64,000 nt of DNA from Typhlomys cinereus. Its lineage: Eukaryota; Chordata; Mammalia; Rodentia; Platacanthomyidae. The stretch spans positions 620,001 through 684,000 of the forward strand of contig JALPQD010000215.1 in assembly GCA_023101885.1 (NCBI GenBank). Direction: 5' to 3'. The translations under genes and the position numbers were made by a program. Positions 49,160 to 60,315 of the stretch are shown here, piece after piece (position 1 is the first letter of the stretch; the number at the start of each line of letters is the position of its first letter). The notes under the pieces are model-generated. The model worked only from the letters and a program-made list of their open reading frames with translations, was not told the DNA's origin and searched no databases.

Positions 49160-49800
49160 ATGAGTAAAAGATCTAAACAGATCTAGTCAAAGAAGAAAGA
49201 TCATAAAAGAATTTAAACTCAGACACTTTTGGTATGATTAAAAGGCAACAAAAATCCAAGCCGCTTTGGAAAGACGTCTGAAAGTTTCTATCAAATTTAA
49301 GAGCTTACTATGAACTCGGAACTGTATTACCAGAAATCTATCTAAGAGAAATTAAGCGTCCTCTCCCCCCACACACAAAATGTTCACGTGAATGTTTGCA
49401 GTAGTATGATTCTTCAGAGGCAAACTAGAAACAATCCACTCATGTGTCAACTGATCAATAGGTAGGCAAAACTCAGCACATATCTACATAGAATGGTATT
49501 TGGTGATTAGAAATAAAGATATAATACACACATTATACATAGATGAACCTCCAAATAGGCAGCATCCAGAAAAAGAAAACTTCCTAATGACAAAACCTAT
49601 GATAGGAGTTGCCTGGCAGGGCCTGCACTGTGGGGGCTGACAGAGAGAATCTGAGAGGACACTGAAAGATGATGCTAGTTTTATAAAACTGGACTTTGAT
49701 GGGTATAATAATTCCACAAATTATTACTAGAACTCACTAAATAAAAACATCACACTGGATGAAGTTTATAGAATGAAAATTATATTGCAACAGAGTCTCT
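49160..49800 (+). mobile_element. Ancient L1M 3' region
   Basis: AGAGAAATTAAGCGTCC, TGTTCACGTGAATGTTTGCAG, CTAGAAACAATCCACTCATG, GATGAACCTCC and TTGCCTGGCAGGGCCTG follow the end of L1M ORF2 and its 3' UTR in sense orientation. Confidence 0.8.
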
Positions 49801-49813
49801 CAAGAAGCAATTA

Positions 49814-50070
49814 TTGGGCTAGAAAGATGGCTCAGGGATTCTGCCTCAAAAGCAGAAGGTCCCACATAAAAATACCTAGTCCCACATAAAAATACCAGGT
49901 GGAATGGGTGGAGCCTGGGAAATCCTCAGAGCCAAGCAAAAAGGAGTTAGAAGCAATTCTGGATGATTCCTAAAAGTCATCCTTGTTCCTTCACAGGGAC
50001 ACACAGTGCCCTCTGACATGTGTGTGCGTGCACATGTGCACACACTCACATACAATAAAAGAATAAATAA
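49814..50070 (+). mobile_element. Older B2-superfamily SINE with internal duplication
   Basis: The head GGGCTAGAAAGATGGCTCAG is present, but a 20-bp segment (GTCCCACATAAAAATACC) is duplicated at 49859-49898 where the B box should be. The body and CA-rich tail are otherwise typical. Confidence 0.8.
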
Positions 50071-50904
50071 AGACGAAGGAATTTTCATGCACAGAAGTAT
50101 GTATGTGTGGGTGTTCACCCACATTTACGTATATTTACTTCTATTTATAGTTATACACATAACGAGAAGAAAATATCTTAAGGGAATGCAGCCCTAATAT
50201 TTACCATTTGGTTATACAAATATTTACAACCTTAATCCTGTAAAGTATAGTCTACAAGCAATACTAAATACTAATTTAACCAAAAATGGCCTTAATAGAA
50301 GGAATGTGAGAATGCCTGTAAAACCTAATGCGTCATCAAAGGAGGATGCAAAAGCCGATGGGTTGAGAAAGAGCAGAATGCAGCACAGTAAGGCAGCACG
50401 TCGAAAAGACCTCTTTCCCAGGCCATTCACAGAACGAACCTATCAGGCAACAACAGCAAATGCTTTGCAGATCACTGAAAGAAAACGCTAGGTGCTGCAT
50501 GTGCCACCTGACAGCCACTAGAGGGTGTACAGAGTAACCCACTGAGGGGCAGCAGGTAATCATCGGGAAAAGAAAGCTTCTGAGATTGAAAATGGGGATC
50601 TACATAACCTGTCAGCAAGAAAAGCAAGTGATTTTATAATTTCTATCATTTACTGGCACAGCCAAAGGGCAAGAAAGAAAAATTATAGACCATGAAAAAC
50701 AGAAGGGATACCCAATCACTTTTTAAAAATGAAATTCTAAGTTTGGAAAAGAGGAGAGGAGCTAGGTAGGCCCTGGGGTACACAGGTAGACTAAAGCAAT
50801 GACTGCTCAAAGACATGGACTGCTTAGGGCTTAAAACCTTGCCTTGCACTTGCTAGGCACCCGCCACAACTGTTGCAACTCCCAGCCCTAAAGATGTGTT
50901 TTTT

Positions 50905-51186
50905 GGGGGCTGGAGAGGTGGCTCAGAGGTTAAACCTCTGCCTTGCAGACGGAAGGTGCTGAGTTCGGACCCTAGACCTCACACATAGACGCCGGGCGGA
51001 AGCAGGGGCGGCCTGCGTTTCTGGTCCTGGTAGGGCAGAGCCTGTGAATCCCAGGGCAGAGTAAACAAGGAGGAAATGGAAGAGGTCCATGGTGGTTCCC
51101 GAATTCGCCTGTGGTTCTACACATACACATACATACACACACGCATACATGCGCAATTGAATAAATAATAAAAAAAATTTTTTTTA
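50905..51186 (+). mobile_element. Young B2-superfamily SINE (Dip-like)
   Basis: A full-length copy. AAAGATGTG occurs at 50890-50898 and again at 51187-51195, with a few extra T bases before the 5' end. Confidence 0.88.
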
Positions 51187-51195
51187 AAAGATGTG

Positions 51196-51472
51196 GTTTC
51201 TTTCCCTTTCTCTGTCTGCCTGTTTCTCTCTCTCCATATCTCTCTCTCTCTCTTTTGCACGCACATGTGTGTGTGTATGTGTGTGTGTGTGTGTACCAGG
51301 AACAACTTCGGGAATCATCCTACAGCACTCTAACTTCTTTTTGCTCTGCTCTGGGGTTTCCCAGCCTTTGAACCTTTCTTCCCAGAGTTTTTACATGGGG
51401 CTGGGAATCAAATTCAGGTCTTTCTGCTTTTGAGGCAGAGGTTAACCTCTGAGCCATCTCTTCAGCCTCTAA
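51196..51472 (-). mobile_element. Older B2-superfamily SINE
   Basis: A reversed copy with CT/GT-rich sequence, GGAATCATCCTACAGCAC, GCTCTGGGGTTTCCCAGCC and the reversed head TCTGAGCCATCTCTTCAGCC. It lies tail to tail with the young SINE at 50905. Confidence 0.85.
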
Positions 51473-51937
51473 AGTTGCATTTTTAAGAAAACTAATTATT
51501 AGGCTAATGTTTTTCCTAGACTACACATTGCAATTCATTGGCGGGGTCAGGAAACCAATTTTGACCAATCAAGTATTAACCAGAATCACGCCCTTTTTTT
51601 AAAGAAATGGAATAAAACAGAAACTCTTACAAACACTTAAAACATAGCAAGGACCAGTATTAAGTGGCGAGTTTAATTCCGAGTTCCATGCATATGTGCG
51701 TGTGCTGGTTTAGGTAAAGGGGCAGCTCATGCAGAGCTACGGTCATTTTTCACACAGGACAGCACTAATCTGGAGCCTGACCACTTCCTCCATACTCTGC
51801 CTGTGCTAAGAAAAGCAGTCACCATTTCTTTGCCACAGAGCCAAATGATTACAAGAGAAGAGTCAAAATAATCAAAATCAAACATAAATGGCAAAAGATC
51901 TGGGGGAAAAGAGCAGTAAAAACCTCTCAGCCTTGAG

Positions 51938-52168
51938 AGAGAGCTCAGGAGTTGAGTCTTTGCCTCAAAAGCAGAGAGACATGTAATGTGGCAGGCAGAA
52001 CAGACAGCAGCCTGCAACTGGCCTGCAATTCAAGCCTTGGAAGGCAGAGCCTGGGAAACCTAGAGCAAAGCTATAAGGAGACAGAGCAATCCAAGGTAAT
52101 TCCTGAAGCTACCCTTGGGCCTCCACACGCAAAAATTAATTAATTGGCTAATAAATTAAAATAAATAA
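51938..52168 (+). mobile_element. Older B2-superfamily SINE
   Basis: The head GAGAGAGAGCTCAGGAGTTG is followed by AAGGCAGAGCCTGGGAAACC, AGAGCAAAGCTATAAGGAG and TCCAAGGTAATTCCTGAAGC. Confidence 0.75.
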
Positions 52169-55077
52169 AAATTCTCACAAGGAAAGAAAATTCTTATAAA
52201 ACATACCTCCTGGATCACCTTCAACCTGTCCTACATCATTTTGGATTTAAACCTGGAGCTGTCTAAGTCAGACTTATCCATTTGAACATCAGGAATGTTT
52301 TTACTTATTTGTACGAGTCCTTGAAACATAGCCACACAATTACTTTCAGGTGAACTTTAGAAAACTGAAAGAAAAAAAATCTATGAAGAGTCAGAAGCAA
52401 TTACAATCAGATCAAGAATCTGATGATACAACATTGATTTTTTTTAATTTTAAAGTACAAATAAGTTATAGGTACAAGCTATTTGAATAAGCAAGATTAG
52501 AAAGTGTGACAGAATGCGTAACTCACAGGACCTTCAAGACACATGAGATTCCATTAAAAATCTTTATGTTTTGGTTTCCTCATTATAAATAGGAAATAAA
52601 GTCCAACCTGCCTAATGAAACTACCGCTGAGACAAAATACCATACCAGCACTTTACAAACTACAGACGCCCACTAGTTCAAAAAGTTCAAATTAGTAAGT
52701 TTTCAAAACTAGTAGTTTTGGCACAAAACTTCTTACCTTCTTTCCAAAGATACTACCTGCCTAATCTACTTTAAGAGGGATCTGGGAAAGTTAAGAAAAT
52801 ACTAATGAATTATCCGAAGATTGTAATTTTTTACCTCTTTGAAAGCACCACTAGATGCTGATGAAAATAAGTGTGGAAATAGCTCTTATATAGTTAGGAG
52901 GATAAGAGCAAGGAAAAGCAGACAAGGCACACAAAGTTCACCTGCAGCTCCCTCCTTTGCTCCTGGATTTGCTGAGACAAATCTCCACTGGGGAGATGTA
53001 AAGATCGTAAGTTCAGGTCCTGCCCAGCTTGGGCTGATCAGTGACCAGTGTTTCACACTGATAAAAGCCACCCAAACCTCAAAGCACAAAGTCAGAGTTC
53101 ACATGGTTAGGCACATTAATTAGCAACACTTATTTAGATTCTGTATTCATCAAATACAACAAGCAGCTATTTAACATTTGCCTATTTGCACTATTCTAAG
53201 ATCTCTAATTCAAAGGCAGCCAGAGCACAAAATAAAGCTCCAGAAAATTAACGAAAATAAACCTACCACCATCAGAATGTGCCTCAAAGTAATTTAGCCG
53301 CAAGGTATCTGCTGTCCTACAGCAGGAACAATATGCATAATGAATATGGAAGTTACAGAAACAGGCCCCTGCTGCAAAAGTTAAAATAAAGGAGTTATAG
53401 GCAAAAAAAAAAAAAAAACCACTTTGGACTTTAACAAATTCCCTTTTTAACTCCATTTGCTTAGCTCCCCATTGATCTGCAATCCCCACAGAAGAACACA
53501 GCACAGAACGGTATCCTTCAGATTTCTTTACATTCAGAAGTCTGTTTCCACACTTTGTGTCAAGCAACTTACCTTTTTAATCCCCAAATTGGCAATAGTT
53601 CATAAATAATGAAATAATCATTACTATGTGAGAATAGATAAGAGATTGATTGTGGTCTCCTACATAATCGTGTCCAGGGTGAAAAACTGGATCAACAAAT
53701 TAAACGTCACTTGTTGTACAGCAGCCCTAGGTTTACAGTCTCCAATCTCCACCACACAGGGAATCTGCAGGAATCCCTAACACTGGACCACTGCAACCCA
53801 ATCTTGGACCTACTCAGTAGAATCTATGGATCTCTAGGCATCAGTATTTTTCTGCTATATGGGCAAGAGAGAGAGAATGTTCAAAGGTCATAGATTTCAT
53901 AGCCTACAGCAGTTTCAAGGCAGACCCCACTAAAAAGAAAAAATAAACACACACTATTTTTATAGTATCTTAGTTTTGGGGCTGATGACCATGTCTTTCA
54001 CCAAAAAGTTTCCATCTTTAATTTTGACAGGGAGAATCCCACTGGGAGATGAACATTAGAAGAACATGCTTCCTCTTGGTCATTTTTCTCCGGCTTACCC
54101 AGGTACCTACTGGGTACCTTGGGCCGACCTAGCACCAAAACTGCAAGAACTAATCAAGTGTTTTCAAGTGAGGAAGGCATTCATGTAGAAGACCACTGAA
54201 TATTCTAGTTTTTTTAATCGTTTCAGAGATCTGGTGAGACACAACTAATTCTGGAAAGGGTACTATATCACTTTAGCACTAAGAATCTTCATGTACCCTG
54301 GACAGGCATGACATTGGTGGCTTTTTCTGACAGCCCTATAAGGAACTGTGGGTAGGCAGTTGAAACACTCTTTCAACCTCCTGAAGAATGTCAATACCCT
54401 CACCAGCAAGGACATGAACTGTATTTGCGTCATTCTGATACAGCCTCCTGCCTCCTGTCCTCATTCTGCTCAGCCTCATCTGCTCTCGCATCTGCCTCCA
54501 ACAAGATACCCAACAAGATGCCGAAGGCATCTGAAGCCGTCCTAGACTGCACTGTGGCTCTCTGGGAGGTAGTTCTGCTTGGGGGCACAAAAGGGTTTCC
54601 TTACCCATCCCCCAGCTAACAAAGAAAGGCACCACAAACTGCTTTCCCTCCACAAGCCTTCCCTGATTAAAACCATAAGGCTGAAAAATCCCCCAAGGAG
54701 AAGAGTGGAATTTTCCTGCTGCAGAGTTTGGCAAAGACTAAAAAAAAAAAAAATCTGTGCAGGCAGAAGCTTAAAGACAGAAAAGAAAAGGACAAATCTA
54801 GCATTTAGAGCTACAAGGTATCAAGAAAACCGGGTAAAAAAAATTACACAGCCTGGAGGAAAAAAAATACCAAAGCAGTCATTACCGAACTAGGTGATTG
54901 TTTTCCCCTACAACACCCATAAATTTAATAAGATGATTATAATACTTTAAGGATTATGAAATATATTTAATTTATATCTCTAAAAGCAAATTCATTGCTG
55001 AAACAAGTTGTACTACCTTCCAAAATAAGTAATTCCAGTAAATATTACCATTTATCTCTTATCCCTGTTTTGATAAA

Positions 55078-55099
55078 CACACACACACACACACACACA
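55078..55099 (-). repeat. (CA)11 microsatellite, (TG)11 in the RBFOX2 transcript
   Basis: This perfect dinucleotide run lies 27 nt downstream of the exon's donor in transcript orientation, so the pre-mRNA carries (UG)11. UG repeats are known binding sites for TDP-43 and CELF proteins and can alter the use of a nearby splice site. Any regulatory role here is inferred from position. Confidence 0.85.
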
Positions 55100-55120
55100 G
55101 ATTTGTGATAAAAAGGGGGC

Positions 55121-55126
55121 ACCAAC
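55121..55126 (-). promoter_or_regulatory. RBFOX2: 5' splice site of the RBFOX2 exon
   Basis: The exon ends CAG and the intron starts GTTGGT on the minus strand. GT is canonical, but positions +3 to +6 (TGGT) match the GTRAGT consensus poorly. A weak donor of this kind fits an alternatively spliced exon. Confidence 0.8.
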
Positions 55127-55177
55127 CTGGCCGTCCCGTGCTGGGAATCCATGATAACCTGGGGTCAGAGGCTCGTT
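55127..55177 (-). CDS. RBFOX2: RBFOX2 internal coding exon (51 nt, long-isoform N-terminal region)
   Basis: Read on the minus strand, the exon encodes NEPLTPGYHGFPARDGQ (17 codons, phase 0 at both ends). It is preceded by a pyrimidine-rich tract ending in TTTTAG and followed by CAG|GTTGGT, so both splice sites are sound. From memory, RBFOX2 long isoforms carry NEPLTPGYHGFPARD followed by S-Q or G-Q between the alternative N-terminal exon (ending M-Q) and the common exon starting GNQEP. RBFOX1 and RBFOX3 lack this peptide. RBFOX2 is a nuclear RNA-binding protein that recognises UGCAUG through one RRM and regulates alternative splicing; the RRM is encoded outside this window. The exon length is a multiple of three, so skipping it keeps the reading frame. 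No other RBFOX2 coding exon was found here. The identification rests on a short peptide plus splice sites, but the match is specific. Confidence 0.92.
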
Positions 55178-55200
55178 CTAAAACAAAGAAAAAGAGTCAA
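55178..55200 (-). promoter_or_regulatory. RBFOX2: 3' splice site and polypyrimidine tract of the RBFOX2 exon
   Basis: On the minus strand the intron ends with a T-rich tract and AG (plus-strand CT at 55178-55179). A TTGAC, which fits the loose yUnAy branch-point consensus, puts its branch A at about 55197, roughly 20 nt from the splice site. The branch-point assignment is an inference. Confidence 0.8.
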
Positions 55201-56559
55201 AGTATAAGAGAAAGGATTAAGCATTATCAGAATTATCCAAACTGACTAAATATAAAGTTCATCCGTAATTCCCAAAATGTTTAGCTCATGTGTCCTGCCC
55301 ACTTGCCAGCGCATTTCCCACTTCATTCTCTACAATACCTACAAACAGAAGCAAACCAGAATGGCCTTTGCTTTGAGCACTATTCATAAACGCTACTTTC
55401 CTCCTATCCAGGCAAATTTGTTTCTTTCTCAGGATATCAGTAAGACTCACCCAGACTTTATAATTTCATGCTGTGGGATTTTATCAGCCCCAGTCCCCAC
55501 TCAATGAGAACTAAACACTAGAACAATTGAAAAGTTCCGTCCACTTCTAAGCGGCCCCGCCCTGTGAGAAATGATTCTGGATCTAGAAAGTTTTCCTTCC
55601 TTCTACCCACCAATCATCTTTTGTTCTTTAATTTCAGGAGAATTCACCTTGTTTAAGACTCCTGCTATTCTCTTGCATCTGAGGGGTTCAATGGGGACTC
55701 TAACATGTGAATGTGTTGGTAATACTATTCGTACATTTATTTTCCTTGTTATTTATAATCTCAATTTCTTCCTTTTAAGACATACCATACTGAGTATGTC
55801 TTATCTTCATATTGAACAATTAAATCAGGCCAGGAATAGCTTGGAAATCCTAATTTAGTGCCAGGTCATACCCTAGGAGCACCCACTTATAGCTTACCTG
55901 ACCTCACTCACTCATTCAGGAAGCCAATATTAAATACTAAAAAATTCCAAATGTTGAATGACTGAAGGAACAAGAAGGATGAATGTACTAATCTCCATGT
56001 TTAAGGGAACTTTAAGAAGAAGAAACACATGTGCGCCAAAGGGTTCAACATAGCTACTAAAAGATACTCATCTTCCTCATCCATCCATTTGCACTTTCAT
56101 TCCTACTAGTAGACAAATTAAAGAGGAACTTTATTTACAGAGCTCCATGGCAACAGAATAAAATTTTCACTTAATGGTAGCTATTGTAAAGATACAATTG
56201 TATAAAAAAGGATAGGTGGAAATAGACAGACGGACACGCACGCGGCGCACACACATTTTAAAGTCCATATTCCTTTCAAACGCATGAGAGCCAGGAGTCA
56301 CTTTATAGTCACACAGAGCCACTATGTCTTCCTCCTCATGTTTTCCCCCAAAATCTAACACAGTGTACAACACATGGTATCTAACACACAGTGACCAACA
56401 ATAACATACGCAAGTAAATAAATGGAATTGGACTAAAAAAAAAAAAAAACAAATCATCTAGGAATTTAGGTACTGATTCAATCACACAAACTAACTTCCC
56501 TATTTCTGTATCTAAGCCTCAATGGTGAATACTTAAGTATCTATAAATTAGTCTCAAAG

Positions 56560-57110
56560 AAAGCAAACCAAACATTAAAGATATGTCTTTTAAAAATTAC
56601 AGATATCCAAACAATCTAAGAAACAACAAAAAGCCTTAATCTGATTTCAAAGTTCACTCAAAGCTACAATAATGAGAATGGTGTGACATGGGTGAAAGGA
56701 TAGCCATGTCTGTTCAAGTGAGCGGATATACCATCCTGACCCCATTTCCCCAGTTCCTTTTACAAGGGGGGAGAATGTTTTCCTGGAAACTGAATCCAGA
56801 ACCTTGCACCTGTCACTGACCTCCATCCCCCTGCTTTCTTTGTAAGTTTTTAATAAAAAGCCTTTGAGTTCTGAGAAGACAGTGAGGAAAAGATAGGCAT
56901 GTAGGTCAGTGAAATTCAACAAAGCTGAGACTAAACCTCAGAGTTATGACCAACTAGCTTTTTAAAGTGTGCCAAGAAAATCAAAGCGATTTAACAAATG
57001 ATACTGAGACAATAGGGCACCACATGTGAAAGAAATCAAAACTGACTTCACACCATACTCAAAACGGAATTAGTGCACATAGATCTAAAACAGAGTTAGT
57101 ACATGGACAG
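56560..57110 (+). mobile_element. Ancient L1M ORF2 fragment
   Basis: GATTTCAAAGTTCACTCAAAG, CTACAATAATGAGAATGGTG and AACTGACTTCACACCATACT match the order of the L1 ORF2 C-terminal region. It is interrupted by an ID-like SINE at about 56740-56870. Confidence 0.7.
56740..56870 (-). mobile_element. ID-like SINE inside L1M
   Basis: Reversed: GGAAACTGAATCCAGAACCT, TGCACCTGTCACTGACCTCC and ATCCCCCTGC fit a short tRNA-derived unit. Confidence 0.5.
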
Positions 57111-57477
57111 AGTGTTCAGTGAACGCTGAGAGAAGTGACACGTGGCAAGAAAAATACCAGCTGCCTTGGATTCTCCACTGATTATATACCCCTAGGTTTG
57201 AAAACTCCATTAGCACAGGAACACCCCCATTTATTCAGCAACTATTGTTAGCCAAGCACCAGTATTCTCACTATTGTAGAATACAATTTTAATTAATACT
57301 AGAAATGTGGCCAAAAAAAAAAAAAAATCTAAGAACTCCAGGGGTCCACTTCTTTCTTTTTAATGTGAAGGTACATGCGTAATCTCTAACTTCTGATTAG
57401 GGTAAGACTATTTCTGTCTGTAATGGACAGACCACAGCTTGGGTGATTGTGAACACATTCTGTCATCTTGGGAGAGG

Positions 57478-57545
57478 GTAGGGAATTGAACCTAGGATAT
57501 CATGCATTCTAAGCAAGCACTCTACTTCGCCTGTTTCTAAGACAA
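57478..57545 (-). mobile_element. ID-like SINE
   Basis: Reversed: GGGAATTGAACCTAGGATAT, CATTCTAAGCAAGCACTCTAC. Confidence 0.6.
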
Positions 57546-57549
57546 TGGT

Positions 57550-57850
57550 TTGTACTCATGCCTGTGAACACGTGTTTGTGTGCCATGCCATGCACATGGA
57601 AGTTGGAAGATGGCCGTCAGTGTAGTCTCACTGTACACTTGAAGAAGGGTCTTCTGGCTGTTTACTGCCGTGCTGTGCACTCCAGACTAGCTAGCTCGTA
57701 AGCTTCTCTCTGCCTCTTATCTCACCATAGGTAAGGTAACTACAGGTACCTGCCACTGTGTGAGGCTTGCTACACAGATTCTGGGAATCCAAATTCATTC
57801 CTCAGGCTTGCTCAGCAAATACTTGACCTGCAGAGCCATCTCCCCAGCCA
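57550..57850 (-). mobile_element. B4-type SINE
   Basis: A reversed B4 ending with the reversed head GCAGAGCCATCTCCCCAGCC. The SELENOK retrocopy is inserted directly beside its head. Confidence 0.75.
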
Positions 57851-57869
57851 CTTTAAAAAATGCTTTCTG

Positions 57870-58675
57870 GGAGAGGCCACAGAGGGACCGGGAGAGGTGC
57901 CAGGCTCTCAGTTGCCAGGAAGGAAGGAGCCTGAGGGAAGATGGTTTACATCTCGAATGGACAAGTGTTGGACAGCAGGAATCAGTTTCCATGGAGATTA
58001 TCTTTGATAACTGATTTCTTTTGGGGAATAGCAGAATTCGTGGTTTTCTTTTTCAAGACTCTGCTTCAGCAAGATGTGAAGAAAGGAAGAGGCTATGAAG
58101 CTCATCTGATTCCAGATCTGATGATGGAAGAGGGTCACCAGGAAACCCTCCCCAAAAAATGGGTCAAATCAATCATCTTCATGGCCCCAGTCCTCTCCCA
58201 ATGGCTGGTGGATGAGGAAGGTAAATGTCTGCTCTAAGAAGCAGACAGCCATACACACACATTCATAGACGGAAACCATCACAAAGTGGAAAGCTGACCA
58301 CAGTGGACAAGATGAAGAGACAGATCAAGGTGTACGTCTGAACAAGGATTGCTCTTTGTCCTCACAGACAAATGACGTCATGCTGGGAATTCCCTGCAGG
58401 GATCTGGCCTGACTGACATGCGGTTCTATAAATGTATATGTTTGTCTCATTATGTCTTTTGTATAGTTTACTAAAGTATTAATATAGTTTTAATAAGGAT
58501 TTTTAAGTTGTAAAACTTGACTCCTCATCTTTGTATATTTAAATCAGAAAAGCATCCTGAAGAAACTAAAGGGTGTGTGTTCAGTCTTGTAAGTATTGCC
58601 TTTTTTCAACTTTGGAAACAGTTATTTGTTCTCATAAATAAACTGCACCATATTTTAAAATAAATAAAAATAAAT
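57870..58675 (+). pseudogene. SELENOK: SELENOK processed pseudogene (retrocopy)
   Basis: The copy includes about 71 nt of 5' UTR, a CDS-like region (57941-58224), the 3' UTR with SECIS, AATAAA at 58637-58642 and a decayed A-rich tail. The first 52 codons match selenoprotein K: an MVYISNGQVLDSR start, then the membrane segment around LITDFFWGIAEFVV. One base is missing at about 58097. Beyond it, 116 nt replace the expected 117 before the TGA at 58213-58215, which corresponds to Sec92 of the 94-residue human protein, followed by GGA AGG TAA. Flanking copies of AAAAATGCTTTCTG at 57856-57869 and 58676-58689 mark L1-mediated insertion. There are no introns. SELENOK is an ER membrane selenoprotein linked to ER-associated degradation and, with ZDHHC6, to palmitoylation. 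This copy lies antisense in an RBFOX2 intron and cannot encode the normal C-terminus because of the frameshift. Confidence 0.95.
58372..58417 (+). other. SECIS-like element in the SELENOK retrocopy 3' UTR
   Basis: ATGA at 58372-58375 opens a helix whose 5' arm (58377-58386) pairs with 58404-58413, with one mismatch. The opposing TGA at 58414-58416 supplies the G.A/A.G quartet. AA at 58388-58389 is the apical unpaired pair. CCCT/AGGG forms an extra mini-stem above it, which is the form 2 layout. This is the structure that directs UGA recoding in eukaryotic selenoprotein mRNAs. It is inherited from the parent mRNA, and activity here is not implied. Confidence 0.8.
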
Positions 58676-59083
58676 AAAAATGCTTTCTGAAAAATTATCA
58701 ATATCATTTCTCAATAATTAGCTAATACATTTACTGAAAATGCTGGTGATTTTTTAAAAATTGGCAAAAATGCCTAGAATAGTACATGAGAAGAAAGTGT
58801 CATTTTCTTAAGCAGTGTTAAAACACAAGCAAAATGGGCTAAGGTTTATCAAAGGCTGATTTCAGCCAGCAGCTACTGCTGTAATATACATCCTTAGTAG
58901 TGTTCCCTAGGCAATGACTGAATGAAGTCTCCTGTGAAGCAGAGAAGACACCATACTGCCACCTTCCCTGTTTCCTGTGTTTAACAGATCAAGTTTTGAG
59001 CATCAGAGATTTATTACAAAAGAATTTCACGCTGGTCAACTTCACTGATGAAGTTAGAGAGACATAAGGGATGAAAGCTGTAG

Positions 59084-59226
59084 ATCCACAATGAAGTTAA
59101 ACCATTCCATGAAAAAAATTCACCCACCCATCCACAATGAAGTTAAACCATTCCATGAAAAAAATTCACCCACCCATCCACAATGAAGTTAAACCATTTC
59201 ATGAAAAAAAAAAAATTCATCCACCC
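59084..59226. repeat. Minisatellite, 3 x 46 bp
   Basis: The unit begins ATCCACAATGAAGTTAAACC and ends with CACCCACCC. Copies start at 59084, 59130 and 59176. The first two are identical, and the third has a longer A run. Confidence 0.95.
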
Positions 59227-60019
59227 AATTACTTTGTGTGTGTGTAACATAATCAAATGAGTTTCACAAAATGGTAGACGATACTGAGAATAAAACAAAA
59301 TTCTTGCCTTAGGGGAAGAAAGTAAAAGGAAGCAAAGGAAGGTAGTAAGAACAGACACTGCACAAACTCACATTGTCATGGACTTCCTCCTGTTTGAAAT
59401 CAATTTGTTTATCACCTCATACACATTTAACAATAGAAGTAAAGACTGATTTACACAGTATGAGTTAGGGGGGGAAATTCTTGGGATATTTCATTACTTT
59501 GCCAATAGCAAGCTACTGTTTTTTAAGTATTAATTCTAGTTTTAAACTGGAAGACACTTTAAACTGAAAAGGAGCCCACATTTTCATGTGCTGATACATG
59601 CAAAAAAAAAAAAATCCCAGCCACAAATACCTCCAGCTCAAGAAGAGAGATTGCTAAGCAACCAGAGAGAACCATTCTGCTTCTAAATCATAGGGTTCAA
59701 AGTTCTTAAGAGACAAGATGAAAGCTTTTAGGGGATGTGGATCTGCTTGTATCTAACAACATGGTTCTAATTCATGGTTCAAATGATAACTGGTAACTTA
59801 AGTTTTCTTGCCATAATAAAATATGACTCATTGTATCAGTGTCCTCATGGACACAAAGATGACAGTTCTTTGTTACACTGAACTTTCTCCCTACGACCCT
59901 GTTCAGGTTTTACCACTTGTTTGTTATAATTAGAAATGCCTGTTTCAGACTAAAATCCATGGTACTAGCTCCTCGCTGCCCATGTTGGGAACACATTAAA
60001 ATTTCCTCTTTTAATAAGT

Positions 60020-60315
60020 CATGGTATCTGTGACAGTGTTGTCACCCTGAAGAAATCTAGCATCCGCTGTGGAAGGCACCATTCCCTGGCAGGGAATCCT
60101 GACCTGAACAAAATGGAGAATGCAAACTGAGCACCACGCTCACTTCTGTCTCTTGCTGCGGATGCAACATGGCCAGCCACCTCAGGCTCCTGCCACAATG
60201 ACTTCCCTAACACATTGAACTATACCTGAAACTGTGAGCCAGAATAAACCCTTTCTTCTTACAGTGCTTTTATCACAGGATTTTACTGTAGCAATAGGAA
60301 AAGAAACTCAAATGG
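60020..60315 (+). mobile_element. LTR fragment (MaLR-like)
   Basis: CACCATTCCCTGGCAGGGAA, GCTGCGGATGCAACATGGCC, CCTCAGGCTCCTGCCACAAT, GAGCCAGAATAAACCC and GTAGCAATAGGAAAAGAAAC are typical of rodent LTR 3' halves. Confidence 0.65.

Larger units (their letters stand above)
1..55126 (-). other. RBFOX2: RBFOX2 intron downstream of the 51-nt exon (partial, at least 55 kb)
   Basis: This is assigned as intron because it follows the exon's donor and I found no further exon with RBFOX2 content, such as the common GNQEP exon. It contains no CpG island. Most of it is repeats, listed separately. In these longer stretches I see no convincing gene and only undiagnosed sequence: 1100-2200, 2740-3570, 5380-6500, 6620-7690, 8040-8600, 10250-11900, 15060-16650, 17970-20450, 20960-21990, 22710-24540, 25330-25980, 26815-28260, 28815-30230 (apart from a 74-bp L1), 32140-32530, 32940-33950, 34050-34980, 36290-37810, 39470-40210, 40600-41870, 45260-46340, 47980-49160 and 52170-55070. 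Confidence 0.8.

Noticed and set aside
58201..58237. A functional SELENOK gene
   Set aside because: There are no introns, one base is deleted in the coding region, and it has flanking duplications and an A-rich tail. It is a processed pseudogene.
59084..59226. CRISPR-like array
   Set aside because: The units are contiguous with no spacers and the genome is mammalian; it is a minisatellite.
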